A DNA stretch of 64,000 nt, from the NCBI RefSeq assembly GCF_034314085.1, contig NZ_JAVIWI010000001.1:4645038-4709037 (forward strand), given 5' to 3'. The position numbers were made by a program, and so were the translations under genes. Shown piece by piece: positions 10,960 through 20,244 of this stretch (within the stretch, counting starts at the first letter, position 1; every line of letters begins with the position of its first letter). Source of the stretch: Undibacterium sp. 5I1. Lineage in GTDB: Bacteria; Pseudomonadota; Gammaproteobacteria; Burkholderiales; Burkholderiaceae_D. The notes beneath the pieces are model-generated. The model ran no database searches. It was not told the origin of the DNA and saw only the letters and a program-made list of their open reading frames with translations.

Positions 10960-11394
10960 ATGCGGTTTCATAGCGATCGTTTAACCATGATACGACCTCG
11001 TCCTTATCGTGCCGGTGACCCACTTAGCGTCCTTGTGGTGGACGATGATTATTTTATGCAGCGCATGGCGATCATGGTGCTCGATAGCTTGGGGCACTCT
11101 GGCGTCGTGGTTGATGACGGACAAAAAGCACTGAGCTGTCTGGCGAAGAGACAGTTTGATCTGGTGCTCATGGATGTCATGATGCCGGTGATGGATGGCT
11201 TGCAGGCACTCGCGGCGATCCGTGCAGCAGAACAACAGTTTGGCACCAGGCAAGCAATTATTATGGTGACAAGTCATGCAGAGCCTAGAGACAAGATTCG
11301 CCTGCAGAAAGCAGGGGCGGATGGCTATGTCAGCAAGCCTATAGATGTAGAGCAGTTGTGCTCAGAACTACAGCGGGTCATGCTAAAAATTTAA
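10960..11394 (+). CDS. Single-domain response regulator (CheY-like receiver)
   Basis: 144 residues, almost entirely one receiver domain. Acid pocket VVDDD (residues 27-30), phospho-acceptor D72 (VLMDVMMP), switch Thr104 (IMVTSH) and Lys126 (YVSKP) are all present. There is no output domain. The next gene is a chemoreceptor 130 bp downstream on the same strand, suggesting a role in chemotaxis or a related phosphorelay, but no kinase gene is adjacent. An internal ATG at 10987 is an alternative start that leaves the domain intact; neither start has a clear ribosome site. Confidence 0.85.
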   Translation: MRFHSDRLTMIRPRPYRAGDPLSVLVVDDDYFMQRMAIMVLDSLGHSGVVVDDGQKALSCLAKRQFDLVLMDVMMPVMDGLQALAAIRAAEQQFGTRQAIIMVTSHAEPRDKIRLQKAGADGYVSKPIDVEQLCSELQRVMLKI

Positions 11395-11524
11395 GCATAT
11401 CTTTGACTATGTTTTGCAATCTTTTTTGGTAATGCCGCTTAATATTTTGCTCTAAGGAAATTTTTTCTAATCGTCGCGGTTCAAGTTACAGCGCCCAGAA
11501 CTACATTAATAAACGGAGTCAACC

Positions 11525-13543
11525 ATGACGAAAGTTGTAAGAGCCAGTCCCGAGATGCAGAAATTTCTCGCCGCACCAGACAGCGAACCAGTTTCCGGAA
11601 GTGCATTTGATGTACACGGATTCTGGACACTGGGTGTAGTGCTGATGCGCAATCTGCGATTTAAAGCGAAAGCGCTACTCATTTGTTTGATGTTTCTGGT
11701 GCCAATGATCGTACTGGGCTGGGTTTATTATTCCAGCACCATGGAGAGTATTCAGTTTTCCGCCAAAGAACGTCTGGGCGTGGAATACAACCGCGAGATA
11801 TTTCCCGTCTTAGAGCTTGCTCAGCAGCTACGTCGCGACGCGACCAATGCCGCCATCTCCGGCACTGCGCCAACCACGATGGCCGACGTGAAAGACAAAC
11901 TGCAAGCAGCACAAACCAAATTAGCGGAAGTTGAAAAACGGTTGGGTGGCGATCTGGATACAGCCAAGGCCTATGCTGACGTACAGACCGCATTTGCACA
12001 AGCCAATGCGGCGACGGCGACAGATGCTGTTTTTAAAGCCCATACGGCGCATGTGGATTCGCTGATTGCTTTGTTGAACTTAGTGACAGACAACTCCAAT
12101 CTGACGCTCGATCCTGACATTGCCAGTTTCTACGTGATGGATGCGGCGTTTGCCCGAGTCCCCGATATTATTGAGTCCTCTGCAAAACTGCGAGGCCTGG
12201 GTCTGGCAGTCTTAAAAGTAGGCAGCATTACTCCCGCGCAGCAAAAGACCTTGAGTGAGCTGATTCCGATTGCAGAATTTCAATCGAATAATATGCGCAC
12301 TGGGCTTGCCAAGGCGTTCGTTGCGGATAAAACTTTGTCTGATAAATTGAATGTTGCGCCGACCTTGGATGCCACTACCGCATTCTTCGCACTGGCGCGA
12401 AAAAGCGTGATCGATAGCCAGGACTATGCGCCTGAAGTGCAAGCCACGTATCTTGATGCTGCCAATAAGACCGTTCATGGGCAGTATGAGCTGGTGCAAC
12501 GCCTGATGAATGAGCTGGACGGTTTGCTAGCGACGCGCGTATCAGGAATGAAGTCGACTCTTTACATAGTCTCTGCCATTTTATGCGTCGGTATCTTGCT
12601 CGCATTTTATTTCTTCTATACGTTTTATTTGGTCACCAGTGGGGGCTTACGCTTGATCAGTAAGCATCTGCAAGAAATGGCTGACGGTGATTTACGTCGC
12701 GCGCCAGCCAAACCTTGGGGTAAAGATGAACCGGCGCAAGTGATCGGCGATCTGCGTCATGCCTATGATTCTTTGCATGGACTAATTCGCACGGTTCGGC
12801 ATTCTGCCCGCTCATTGCATGCCACCAGCGCCGAGATTGCCTCAGCAAGTTTTGATCTCTCGTCCAGAACAGAATCTGCTGCCGCGTCATTGGAGGAACA
12901 ATCAGCGGCCATGGAAGAGATCGGTTCGACCGTTGATAACACAGCAGAACTGGCCAGCCTTGCTGCCAAATTTGCCGCCGATAATGCCAAGGTTGCAGAA
13001 GCTGGTGGTAAGGTGATCGCAACCGTAGTTACGACGATGCAAGAGATCTACACTTCGTCTTCCAAGATCAATGACATCATCGGCGTCATCAACGGCATCG
13101 CTTTTCAGACGAATATTCTGGCGCTGAACGCGGCGGTAGAAGCCGCCAGAGCAGGTGAGGCCGGACGTGGCTTTGCGGTCGTTGCCAGCGAGGTTCGCAA
13201 TCTGGCACAGCGCAGCGCCGCCGCCGCGACCGAGATCAAAACATTGATCTCCAATAGCGTGGATCAAATTGCCAGCGGTACCAAAGTGGTTGAGCAAGCG
13301 GGCACCACAATGACCACGATGGTGACCAATGCCAAACAAATTAATGTCTATCTCAGCGATATTTCTTCTGCCTCCCGTGAGCAAGCTCTGGGCGTGACGC
13401 AGGTAGCGGCAGCGGTGCATGCCTTAGACGAGGATACGCAACAAAATGCAGCGCTGGTAGAGCAAACGACAGCCGCATCTGGCGCATTGACTCAACAGGC
13501 GGAGACATTGCAACATGAGATTGCTAATTTTAAGGTTGCTTAA
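11525..13543 (+). CDS. Methyl-accepting chemotaxis protein
   Basis: 672 residues. A ~47-residue cytoplasmic N-terminal tail precedes TM1 (about residues 48-69), then a helical periplasmic ligand domain (about 70-345), TM2 (about 346-368), HAMP and the long signalling coiled coil. The conserved hairpin tip [19 protein letters not shown] is present, followed by [19 protein letters not shown], so it can couple to CheA/CheW. Methylation helices flank it. CGGAG about 8 bp before the ATG supports the start. The long N-terminal tail before TM1 is less common; a later Met at residue 41 ([10 protein letters not shown]) would give the standard topology, though it lacks a better ribosome site. A strong terminator follows. 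Ligand unknown. Confidence 0.92.
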   Translation: MTKVVRASPEMQKFLAAPDSEPVSGSAFDVHGFWTLGVVLMRNLRFKAKALLICLMFLVPMIVLGWVYYSSTMESIQFSAKERLGVEYNREIFPVLELAQQLRRDATNAAISGTAPTTMADVKDKLQAAQTKLAEVEKRLGGDLDTAKAYADVQTAFAQANAATATDAVFKAHTAHVDSLIALLNLVTDNSNLTLDPDIASFYVMDAAFARVPDIIESSAKLRGLGLAVLKVGSITPAQQKTLSELIPIAEFQSNNMRTGLAKAFVADKTLSDKLNVAPTLDATTAFFALARKSVIDSQDYAPEVQATYLDAANKTVHGQYELVQRLMNELDGLLATRVSGMKSTLYIVSAILCVGILLAFYFFYTFYLVTSGGLRLISKHLQEMADGDLRRAPAKPWGKDEPAQVIGDLRHAYDSLHGLIRTVRHSARSLHATSAEIASASFDLSSRTESAAASLEEQSAAMEEIGSTVDNTAELASLAAKFAADNAKVAEAGGKVIATVVTTMQEIYTSSSKINDIIGVINGIAFQTNILALNAAVEAARAGEAGRGFAVVASEVRNLAQRSAAAATEIKTLISNSVDQIASGTKVVEQAGTTMTTMVTNAKQINVYLSDISSASREQALGVTQVAAAVHALDEDTQQNAALVEQTTAASGALTQQAETLQHEIANFKVA

Positions 13544-13574
13544 GCCACATTGAAAATGATGCATAAAGAATGAA

Positions 13575-13608
13575 AAGCCAGGCAACGAATGCGTGCCTGG
13601 CTTTTTTC
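13575..13608 (+). terminator. Rho-independent terminator of the MCP gene
   Basis: AAGCCAGGCA and TGCCTGGCTT (13575-13584 and 13594-13603) form a 10-bp stem with a 9-nt loop, followed by TTTTT. Confidence 0.9.
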
Positions 13609-13725
13609 TTGGGGTTCATTCGAGGTATGCAAATAGGCTCAAGTGCAGCTCGGGACAGTACTGGGCAGACGCAGTGAGACCATTTGACTTTGATTTTTCT
13701 AAAAACACACATCGACAAAATATTT

Positions 13726-13784
13726 TGTAAAGCAAGCTTGACATCTGCTTTTTTGAGATCTAATATGTAAAACATGCTTTACAT
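13726..13784 (+). promoter_or_regulatory. Strong sigma-70 promoter flanked by two palindromic operators
   Basis: TTGACA (13738-13743), 17-bp spacer, TAATAT (13761-13766): a near-consensus promoter. Operator 1, TGTAAAGCAAGCTTGACAT (13726-13744), covers the -35. Operator 2, ATGTAAAACATGCTTTACAT (13765-13784), covers the -10 and start point. The same 19-bp palindrome, roughly TGTMAARYANGCTTKACAT, recurs at 13854 and 14007. The XRE regulator encoded at 14453 is the natural candidate to bind it. Operator assignment is inference from symmetry and repetition. Confidence 0.75.
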
Positions 13785-13844
13785 CAAAAAGAGATGTAAA
13801 AAAGTTAAGCAGCGGCAAATATGACCAATCGCTGCTTATTTTTT
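13773..13844 (+). ncRNA. Possible ~70-nt short transcript (promoter to terminator, no ORF)
   Basis: The promoter at 13738-13766 would start RNA near 13773. Only ~35 nt later a strong terminator begins. No start codon with a ribosome site fits between. Either a small RNA is made or this is an attenuated leader of the downstream membrane protein gene. Not matched to a known RNA family. Confidence 0.35.
13807..13844 (+). terminator. Internal terminator 1 in regulator leader
   Basis: AAGCAGCG (13807-13814) pairs with CGCTGCTT (13830-13837), 15-nt loop, followed by ATTTTTT. Confidence 0.8.
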
Positions 13845-13853
13845 ACCGGTGTA

Positions 13854-13871
13854 TGTCAAGTTTCCTTGACT
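13854..13871 (+). promoter_or_regulatory. Operator-like palindrome 3
   Basis: TGTCAAGTTTCCTTGACT, symmetric and matching the outer half sites of operators 1, 2 and 4. The following ATCAAAGATGTAAGCAG resembles the sequence after operator 2, so this looks like a duplicated leader module. Confidence 0.55.
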
Positions 13872-13965
13872 GGATAATCAAAGATGTAAGCAGGTATGAA
13901 TCGGTAACAAAAGTAGTAAAAACGGAATTACAGTTTAGAGCAACATCGCAGTAAGAAATAAGGTC

Positions 13966-13995
13966 AGCAAGGTGAACATTCACCCTGCTTTTTTT
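13966..13995 (+). terminator. Internal terminator 2 in regulator leader
   Basis: AGCA-A-GGTGA pairs with TCACC-C-TGCT (13966-13975 and 13980-13989) with one mismatch and a 4-nt loop, followed by a T run to 13995. Confidence 0.75.
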
Positions 13996-14006
13996 AACGA
14001 TATCTG

Positions 14007-14025
14007 TGTCAAGTAGGCTTTACAT
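14007..14025 (+). promoter_or_regulatory. Operator-like palindrome 4, just upstream of membrane-protein gene
   Basis: TGTCAAGTAGGCTTTACAT, 17 bp before the ATG at 14043. GGGGAG (14031-14036) is the ribosome site. The position would allow a bound regulator to block the gene start. Confidence 0.65.
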
Positions 14026-14042
14026 TAATCGGGGAGATCAAT

Positions 14043-14456
14043 ATGAACGAAGCAACATATTCAAAACGAGACAAGGAAATCGCAAAGAAATACCGCAAGG
14101 AATTAAGTCTGTCTTTCGTGCTGTACGTGATTGTTTTACTCGTTTCAATCACTTATGCAAAACCGATGGCGGACAGTCTGCTCCGCACTTTGATTGTCAT
14201 GACGCCAGTGATTCCTGCGTTTGGGGCACTCTGGGCGATTGTACGTAATTTCAAGCGGATGGATGATTATGTTCGCGTCTGGTTGCTTGAAGTGGTGGCG
14301 ATCTCCGGTGCAATCACAGCGTTCTTTAGCTTCAGTTACGGGTTCCTGGAGGGTATTGGTTTTCCAAAGTTGAGCGGATTTGTTACCTACGGCATTTTTA
14401 TGGGGAGCTGGTGTCTGATTATTGGAATCCGCAAAATTCTGGAGCGTGAAAAATGA
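14043..14456 (+). CDS. Small four-helix membrane protein paired with XRE regulator
   Basis: 137 residues with a charged N-terminus (SKRDKEIAKKYRKE) and four hydrophobic segments (about residues 22-40, 46-66, 78-100, 107-130), ending ILEREK. No catalytic motif seen. It overlaps the downstream regulator by 4 bp (ATGA), so the two are translationally coupled. Two-gene sets of a small integral membrane protein and a short XRE regulator are widespread, but the function is unknown; membrane signalling to the regulator is inference. Start supported by GGGGAG 6 bp upstream. Confidence 0.75.
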   Translation: MNEATYSKRDKEIAKKYRKELSLSFVLYVIVLLVSITYAKPMADSLLRTLIVMTPVIPAFGALWAIVRNFKRMDDYVRVWLLEVVAISGAITAFFSFSYGFLEGIGFPKLSGFVTYGIFMGSWCLIIGIRKILEREK

Positions 14457-14644
14457 AAAACATCGTCAAAGAATTACGCACGCAGAGAGACTTGAGTCAG
14501 GCTGCACTAGCTGATTTATTGGACGTATCGAGACAGACAGTGAACGCCATCGAAACCGGACGCTACGATCCCAGCTTGCCACTGGCTTTTACGATCAGTA
14601 AATTATTTGGACAGCCGATTGAAAAAATTTTCTTCGTTGACTAA
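14453..14644 (+). CDS. Short XRE/Cro-type transcriptional regulator
   Basis: 63 residues, a single helix-turn-helix: LRTQRDLSQAALADLL, then DVSRQTVNAIETGRYDPSLP and a helix ending in IEKIFFVD. This is the YgzD/YozG-like class of tiny XRE regulators. Start ATG overlaps the stop of the membrane-protein gene. Four palindromes of one family lie upstream of the operon (13726, 13765, 13854, 14007), so autoregulation is likely. Confidence 0.9.
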   Translation: MKNIVKELRTQRDLSQAALADLLDVSRQTVNAIETGRYDPSLPLAFTISKLFGQPIEKIFFVD

Positions 14645-14742
14645 GTTTACGAAGGACTTCAAGCAGAGACAAATTCGATTGATTTAAATAGGTAGTCCGC
14701 GCCACACATAAGTAACAACTTATTTTTGATAGGAGAATTACC

Positions 14743-14931
14743 ATGAACTTGCCATCATTTTGCAGAAATAAAGCATCTTATATAGCGATCATCGTCGCAA
14801 TCGTGACGGCCATCTCGTCCAGTAATAGTAAAGCTGCTGAGGTACCAAGTGCCTCTATAAACAAGGCGACGCCGATGATGGCGACGGGCTTTCACCACCT
14901 TAGTATTCATTTGAATAGTTTCTCGACATGA
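14743..14931 (+). CDS. Small exported peptide, unrecognised
   Basis: 62 codons. The first ~30 residues look like a Sec signal (ASYIAIIVAIVTAISSSNSKA, split here only for description) with cleavage near SKA-AE, leaving a ~30-residue peptide rich in Ser, Thr, Met and His. A good ribosome site AGGAG lies 8 bp before the ATG and a strong terminator begins 5 bp after the stop, so a transcribed unit is likely. No homology recognised. Confidence 0.5.
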   Translation: MNLPSFCRNKASYIAIIVAIVTAISSSNSKAAEVPSASINKATPMMATGFHHLSIHLNSFST

Positions 14932-14935
14932 ATGA

Positions 14936-14965
14936 AAAAGGGGCGTCTGTATTGACGCCTCTTTT
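14936..14965. terminator. Bidirectional terminator
   Basis: AAAAGGGGCGTC (14936-14947) pairs with GACGCCTCTTTT (14954-14965) over 12 positions including one G-T, loop TGTATT; A and T tracts allow function on both strands. Confidence 0.85.
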
Positions 14966-15024
14966 GGACACTACTCAGACTGTGGTAGAGCCGATTTATC
15001 AATCTAGGATCGCTTTTGGACGGT

Positions 15025-15046
15025 CCGTACAGTGGCATCTGTACGG
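15025..15046. other. Hairpin CCGTACAG / CTGTACGG
   Basis: Perfect 8-bp inverted repeat with a 6-nt loop, 25 bp past the stop of the minus-strand gene at 15071. No T tract on either side, so it may stabilise the 3' end rather than terminate. Confidence 0.5.
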
Positions 15047-15070
15047 ATTGTTGTGAACGGGATTTAAAAC

Positions 15071-15837
15071 TTAACAGCCCCAGGAATGCAAGCTCGCCGT
15101 GGGAGCACTTTTTCCCGGCTTTGCCGTTGAGGACAGTAAAATAATCTTCACGGAGCTATTAGATCCGTCAATTTCAATGATGAAATCGGGGAATCCGTCG
15201 CCATCCATATCGGTGATCCCAATGATGCGTGATGCCCAGCCATAATAGCCAAGCGCATATTCAAACTGCTTGCCGTCGTATTCAATAAAGTATGTCGCGC
15301 CTTCGCCATACGGCGCGCCGTTTTTTCCCTTTAGTCCATTTTGAACCCGCATGCCAAAAGCGACATCGTCGAGTTTTAAACGATATTGATAGTCAAGCTC
15401 CGGGTTAAGAGTATGACCGCCGTTTTTAAATACGTATAAAGGATGTTTGCCTTCTTTGATCGGCGAATCCGGTACACGCAGGTGCAAGATATCATCAGTT
15501 TCTTGCTCCACCAGATTTAGCGATGAGCTCGCCTCTGGCGCATTTTCTTCTGGAATCTGACTAATAATTTTTTTTAGCCATTCTGATTTTTATCATGCGG
15601 AGATTGCGATTCAACCAATAAGTCATTTTCTTTAATGACTAGGCTATACCACCGGTCTTTAGGCCATTTGGCAGGAGCCAGATGCTCAAATGGTTTTGGT
15701 ACACCATAACTGCCCATCGCTTGACCCCACTCGCCAGATTTGAGTAGGACGCCGGGTTCTTTGTCCGCTGCCTGGCAGACCGATGTTAGTAGGATTGCCG
15801 CGAGCAAGGCCATCGAAGACGGAATGGTTTTCATCAT
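15071..15837 (-). pseudogene. Exported protein with Ca-binding-like repeat, interrupted by one frameshift
   Basis: Two frames form one protein. 15837-15574 encodes a signal peptide (ALLAAILLTSVCQAA) and an 87-residue N-terminal part ending HDKNQNG-stop. The following frame, open from 15589 down to 15071, reads SEWLKKIISQIPEEN and continues to the 146-residue part that ends in the stop at 15071. It contains DMDGDGFPDFIIEIDG, a calcium-loop/FG-GAP-like motif. One extra A in the A5 run (T5 on the plus strand, 15587-15591) would join them as DKKSEWLKK, giving about 255 residues. The 471-residue gene at 16969 carries a related DIDQDGIPDFAIWE motif. Either a true frameshift or a homopolymer error in the sequence; function unknown. 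Confidence 0.7.
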
Positions 15838-15923
15838 GAGAGTACGTGTTAAATCGACGATCAGAAATTAACTCAAGCGGCACATCGTGGGATATGACGC
15901 ATCATTGAAGCACTATCTCACTG

Positions 15924-16496
15924 CTATCGTTTATCTAAAAAACCCCAGACAACGCCAATAACTAATCCGCCAGTGTGTGCCCAGTTCGCAATCGGACCAA
16001 GTAATCCAATCCAGCAAAGGGCAAACCAGCCCAACATCATCACGATCGTTTGTTGCGTCAAAATAATCCCAAAGCGTGGGTTAGTCCGACCTTGCATTCA
16101 GATGTACCCAAATAAGCCATACAACACGCCCGACATCCCGCCAAAGAACGGTGATTGAGTCAGCAAGAACTGCACGAGATTCGACCCGATTCCCAGCACC
16201 ACAAGAAAGAGCAGATAAAACCCGCTACTCCGTCGAGACTCGATCAATCTTCCCAGATCCCACATTGCTAACATATTAAATAGCAGATGCATCCAGCCAA
16301 AATGAATAAAGATCGGAGTGATCAGGCGCCAGACTTCACCCTGCAAGATACTATTAATACCATCACTGCCCGGGGCGGCGATCCATAGCGGAGACAACAC
16401 CGCACGAGATGCACCCAGTCGCGACAGCAAAGCAACCAGCAGACTTATCGCGATCAACGTATTGGATACGTTGAGATATTTTCTTAATGCATACAT
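15924..16496 (-). pseudogene. Rhomboid-family intramembrane serine protease with internal stop
   Basis: Open from ATG 16496 to TGA at 16100-16098 (codon 133), and then in the same frame to TAG at 15924, total 190 residues. The first part has the rhomboid hallmarks: WRLITPIFIHFGWMHLLFN, and GGMSGVLYGLFGY with the catalytic Ser122. The part after the stop holds [10 protein letters not shown] with the catalytic His174. The stop stands where relatives usually have Trp (GYIW), so a TGG to TGA change is likely. As it stands the product would lack the catalytic His and the last helices. The 117-residue gene starting at 16861 is 11 bp upstream and likely co-transcribed. Confidence 0.8.
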
Positions 16497-16507
16497 AAAA
16501 TTGTTTG

Positions 16508-16861
16508 TTACTCCTCGTCGTTAAATTCATCTGCCAGATTTTTCCAGCCATGACGCGCGGCAAATGCACAGAATTCTTCCGGCGCTTCCAGTGCGATCAC
16601 AGTTCTTTCTTGCAGACCCAAATCGCCATGACCAAAATCAGGGCCGACATAACCTAGCTCACGCAACTTAGCCATGATCTGGCTGAGCAGCGCTTTATCG
16701 TTATAGAGACCGTTTTCTATCGGTGCAGCAAAGTCGATGTAGACATCGATGATGCCGTAGCCTTCATCAAAAATACGAATTGCTTTGATCTCGTGATTGG
16801 TGCCGCTGGAGTCCGTGGCTTTGAACGAACCACTTAAATGGATGTCTGTATCAGTTGTCAT
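16508..16861 (-). CDS. Hypothetical acidic cytoplasmic protein
   Basis: 117 residues, no signal peptide or membrane segment, acidic, ending FNDEE. It has mixed alpha/beta character (IRIFDEGYGIIDVYIDFAAP, then a helical segment ALLSQIMAKLRELGY). I do not recognise the family. The broken rhomboid gene lies 11 bp downstream in the same orientation, suggesting one operon. Confidence 0.7.
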   Translation of the reverse strand: MTTDTDIHLSGSFKATDSSGTNHEIKAIRIFDEGYGIIDVYIDFAAPIENGLYNDKALLSQIMAKLRELGYVGPDFGHGDLGLQERTVIALEAPEEFCAFAARHGWKNLADEFNDEE

Positions 16862-16968
16862 TTTGGGGATTGAATTTGATTTGATTGATGAGGGAAGTAT
16901 CTGTTAAACAAGATTACGTTTAACAATTTTCTGTTCCATATTGCTTTTAATTTTTTGATATTAACTTA

Positions 16969-18384
16969 TTAGCCATCGCAAACATAAAATTCATCGATAT
17001 CGAGTAAGCGCCACTCACCAGCTATATTGCTAAAGTACATTCTAAACCCAGGTTCTGGCTTGTTGGTATCAGACATAATGACGTAATGCCAGGCCTCCCA
17101 AATGGCGAAATCAGGAATGCCATCTTGATCGATGTCGATGGTGTGTAGTGCACCGCGTGTAAATTGCTCATGCTTTTGTATTTTGCTTGCTACGTATTGC
17201 AAATCTTGTGCGGGCAGATTAGTAATTTTTACTTTGCCTGACGGAATAGGATCACGTGTGAAAAAATTTAGAATAGCTTCAGGTTGAAGGTGCTTTTCAG
17301 AGATACTCAGAATCGGGAAATTTTGTGTTTTATCTCCACTAAAACGAAAACCATCATTACAGTTCCCGCTCCAAAAAGACCGTTGTTCTATTGTGGCTAT
17401 AGACACAAGTTTGCCATCGCTATAAATTGTATTTTTCCCGATTTTTTTTTGCAGAGCAATATCGACATTCCCGATATCCCACCAACCCGCTAGTTGTATA
17501 CCGGCAGCTTCCGATTTCCTCCAAAACGGCACACCACGATATCGTAAAAAATAAGGAACTTGGAAGTGTGCGCTGAGCTCTTCTGCCTCGGCTTGAGGGC
17601 GCAATAGCTGCTTAGTATTTTTGAAATACGATGTTTTAATTTCTGGCAGATTTATTTGCTTTACCATTTTTAAAGCGCCAGGATAAAAGAGACGATTATT
17701 AATTGCAGAGGCGTATTTTAAAGTCTTATCCGACGCCGTGGCATCAGCATCTGCAAGCGCTTTTAACTCTTTCCACGAGCCGAGTTTATTCTTGTGTAAT
17801 TTCTGCGGTTCGACAACTCCCTTTTCCATCACTTGTTTCATAGCTTCAAACTCAGGAATAGCAAAGCGACGTAATGACGGACGTTTTTCCCAAACAAAAT
17901 TCTGATCTACATTTTCTAAAGACTTTTCTTTTTCACTAAGCATAGTATTGTTAAAAAACATTCCTGCGTTGCGTAATCGCAAAAAACTAGGCTGCAACCA
18001 AAACGCTTGCGTAGCTGAATAGCGCGGGTTTTCAATGAGTCGAGAAGCAGATGAGGGCACGTTCGTCAAATACAGCTCACCTATATCGTCAATCTGTAGC
18101 GCTTGGTCTCCCAGTAAATTGCATACGATAAAGCCATGTTGATCTTTCGCCCAGTGTATTGGGCAGAATTCATTGCCCCAGGTATTATGATTTTGTGTAA
18201 CTTCCATTTGCACCAGCGTATTCGCCGGTAGATGGGAAATCACTGTCGTATCCGCACTAGAACCTGAGTGCACATTTACCCATGATCCATGTACCCATTT
18301 GGTTTGATAATCAATTTGGGCAAGGCAAGGTATAGCTATACCTAGGTATAAGCTTGAAAGAGTCAATAGCAAAAGTGATTTCAT
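16969..18384 (-). CDS. Exported protein with SH3-like N-terminal region and Ca-loop-like C-terminus
   Basis: 471 residues. Sec signal at 1-22 (LLTLSSLYLGIAIPCLA). Residues ~28-75 (WVNVHSGSSADTTVISHLP, then LVQMEVTQNHNTWGN) resemble a bacterial SH3 domain, common in periplasmic proteins. The C-terminal part has DIDQDGIPDFAIWEAWH, a D-x-D-x-D-G calcium-loop/FG-GAP-like motif also seen in the frameshifted gene at 15071-15837. The middle is unrecognised. Location periplasmic or outer surface; function unknown. Base use is AT-richer than the urease genes beside it. Confidence 0.75.
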   Translation of the reverse strand: MKSLLLLTLSSLYLGIAIPCLAQIDYQTKWVHGSWVNVHSGSSADTTVISHLPANTLVQMEVTQNHNTWGNEFCPIHWAKDQHGFIVCNLLGDQALQIDDIGELYLTNVPSSASRLIENPRYSATQAFWLQPSFLRLRNAGMFFNNTMLSEKEKSLENVDQNFVWEKRPSLRRFAIPEFEAMKQVMEKGVVEPQKLHKNKLGSWKELKALADADATASDKTLKYASAINNRLFYPGALKMVKQINLPEIKTSYFKNTKQLLRPQAEAEELSAHFQVPYFLRYRGVPFWRKSEAAGIQLAGWWDIGNVDIALQKKIGKNTIYSDGKLVSIATIEQRSFWSGNCNDGFRFSGDKTQNFPILSISEKHLQPEAILNFFTRDPIPSGKVKITNLPAQDLQYVASKIQKHEQFTRGALHTIDIDQDGIPDFAIWEAWHYVIMSDTNKPEPGFRMYFSNIAGEWRLLDIDEFYVCDG

Positions 18385-18509
18385 AACAATAAGAAATAGG
18401 TCGCACTAGTTGTATTACATCTTCTACAGCGGATGGCATAATCGTGTTTTTGAAATTTTATAGTTGTTAGGCTGGTAAGGCGCAGTCCAACCTAGGCTAT
18501 CAAACGCTA

Positions 18510-18546
18510 AACCAAACTCAAATTAAAACTAAAACCAAAACCAAAC
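18510..18546. repeat. Degenerate AAAACC-type short tandem repeat behind ureC
   Basis: A run of ~6-bp units (AAACC, AAAACT, AAAACC) directly behind the ureC stop. Similar runs occur at 3707-3735, and 12-14 bp versions occur in other spacers of the window. Confidence 0.6.
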
Positions 18547-20244
18547 CTAAAACAAGAAATACCGCTGCGCCATTGGCAAAATTTTTGCCGGTTCGCAGAC
18601 CAACAATTCTCCATTGGCACGGACTTCATAAGTTTCTGAATCGACTTCCATTTTGGGTGTTAAGCCATTGTGGATCATGTCTTTTTTGCGGATATTGCGG
18701 GTGTTTTTAACCGGAATTAAGGTCTTGTTGAGCTTGAGTTGCTCTGCCAGACCTGCATCAAATCCTGCTTGTGACACAAAGGTGAAGGATTTTTTTAAGC
18801 CGCCACCAAACGCACCAAACATCATGCGGTAATGCACCGGTTGTGGTGTCGGGATAGACGCGTTGGGGTCACCCATCTGTGCTGCTGCGATCATGCCACC
18901 CTTGACGATCATCGATGGTTTGACGCCAAAGAAGGCGGGTTTCCAGAGTACGATATCGGCGATTTTTCCGACTTCCAGCGAACCAACTACATGCGCAATC
19001 CCGTGGGTGATGGCGGGATTGATCGTGTATTTGGCGATATAGCGCTTGGCGCGGAAGTTGTCATTGCGCTCGTTATCTTCTGGCAGAGAACCACGTTGCT
19101 GCTTCATCTTGTCGGCGGTTTGCCAGGTACGCATAATGACTTCGCCAACACGCCCCATGGCTTGCGAGTCGGATGACATCATAGAGATCGCGCCGATATC
19201 ATGCAAAATGTCCTCAGCGGCAATGGTCTCGCGCCGGATGCGAGATTCGGCGAAGGCGATATCTTCTGCAATTGCAGGGTCGAGATGATGGCAGACCATC
19301 AGCATATCTAAATGTTCGTCCAGCGTGTTGACCGTGTAAGGACGCGTCGGGTTGGTGGAGGAGGGGAGCACGTTGCTTTCACCCACTGCTGCAATGATGT
19401 CGGGCGCGTGACCACCGCCTGCACCCTCTGTGTGAAAGGTGTGAATAGTCCGGTCTTTAAACGCCGCCAGCGTGTGTTCCAAAAAGCCACCTTCATTCAA
19501 AGTGTCGCTATGGATCGCTACTTGTACATCCATGCGGTCTGCCACGCTCAGACAGTTATCGATTGCCGCGGGCGTAGTTCCCCAGTCTTCATGTAACTTC
19601 AGACCGATTGCACCTGCCAGGATTTGTTCTTCCAGAGGCAAGGGGAGGCTGACATTACCTTTCCCCAAAAAACCGAGGTTCATCGGGAAGGCATCTGCTG
19701 CCATCAGCATCGAATGTAAATGCCACGGTCCTGGCGTACAGGTTGTAGCTGCGGTGCCGACTGCTGGGCCAGTACCGCCGCCCAGCATCGTGGTCACGCC
19801 GCTCATCAATGCTTCTTCAATTTGTTGCGGACAAATGAAATGGATATGCGAATCGATTCCGCCTGCGGTGACGATCATACCTTCGCCCGCAATGATTTCA
19901 GTCGCACCACCGATGGCCATATCAACACCAGACTGGATATCCGGATTGCCTGCTTTACCGATCTTGGCGATCAGGCCGTTTTTTAAACCGATGTCCGCTT
20001 TGACGATACCCCAGTGATCCAGAATCACTGCGTTGGTGATGACGGTGTCCATGACCTCTGCATGCGGGCGCTGCGATTGCCCCATGCCGTCGCGGATCAC
20101 TTTGCCGCCGCCAAATTTGACTTCCTCACCATAGATGGCGAAGTCTTTTTCGATTTCAATAAACAGACCGGTATCTGCCAGGCGTATACGGTCGCCAGTC
20201 GTGGGGCCAAACATTTCTGCATAGGCTTGTCTGGAAATTTTCAT
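18547..20244 (-). CDS. ureC: Urease alpha subunit
   Basis: 565 residues, normal length. It carries the nickel site: H133/H135 ([14 protein letters not shown]), carbamylated K216 (GLKLHEDWG), H245 ([13 protein letters not shown]), H271 ([15 protein letters not shown]), the flap His (MVCHHLD) and the downstream Asp. Hydrolyses urea to ammonia and carbamate in the cytoplasm. Its ATG overlaps the ureB stop by 4 bp. It is the last gene of the urt-ure run. Nickel-insertion genes ureE, ureF and ureG, which normally follow, are absent; the next gene is unrelated. Confidence 0.98.
   Translation of the reverse strand: MKISRQAYAEMFGPTTGDRIRLADTGLFIEIEKDFAIYGEEVKFGGGKVIRDGMGQSQRPHAEVMDTVITNAVILDHWGIVKADIGLKNGLIAKIGKAGNPDIQSGVDMAIGGATEIIAGEGMIVTAGGIDSHIHFICPQQIEEALMSGVTTMLGGGTGPAVGTAATTCTPGPWHLHSMLMAADAFPMNLGFLGKGNVSLPLPLEEQILAGAIGLKLHEDWGTTPAAIDNCLSVADRMDVQVAIHSDTLNEGGFLEHTLAAFKDRTIHTFHTEGAGGGHAPDIIAAVGESNVLPSSTNPTRPYTVNTLDEHLDMLMVCHHLDPAIAEDIAFAESRIRRETIAAEDILHDIGAISMMSSDSQAMGRVGEVIMRTWQTADKMKQQRGSLPEDNERNDNFRAKRYIAKYTINPAITHGIAHVVGSLEVGKIADIVLWKPAFFGVKPSMIVKGGMIAAAQMGDPNASIPTPQPVHYRMMFGAFGGGLKKSFTFVSQAGFDAGLAEQLKLNKTLIPVKNTRNIRKKDMIHNGLTPKMEVDSETYEVRANGELLVCEPAKILPMAQRYFLF

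Noticed and set aside
12902..13420. 172-codon minus-strand frame inside the MCP gene
   Set aside because: Antisense shadow of a well-conserved coding region; similar shadows at 55701-56468, 58715-59410 and 28973-29557 were also dropped.
16098..16100. Selenocysteine at the rhomboid TGA
   Set aside because: No reason for Sec in rhomboids; Trp is expected there and no SECIS-like stem was evident.
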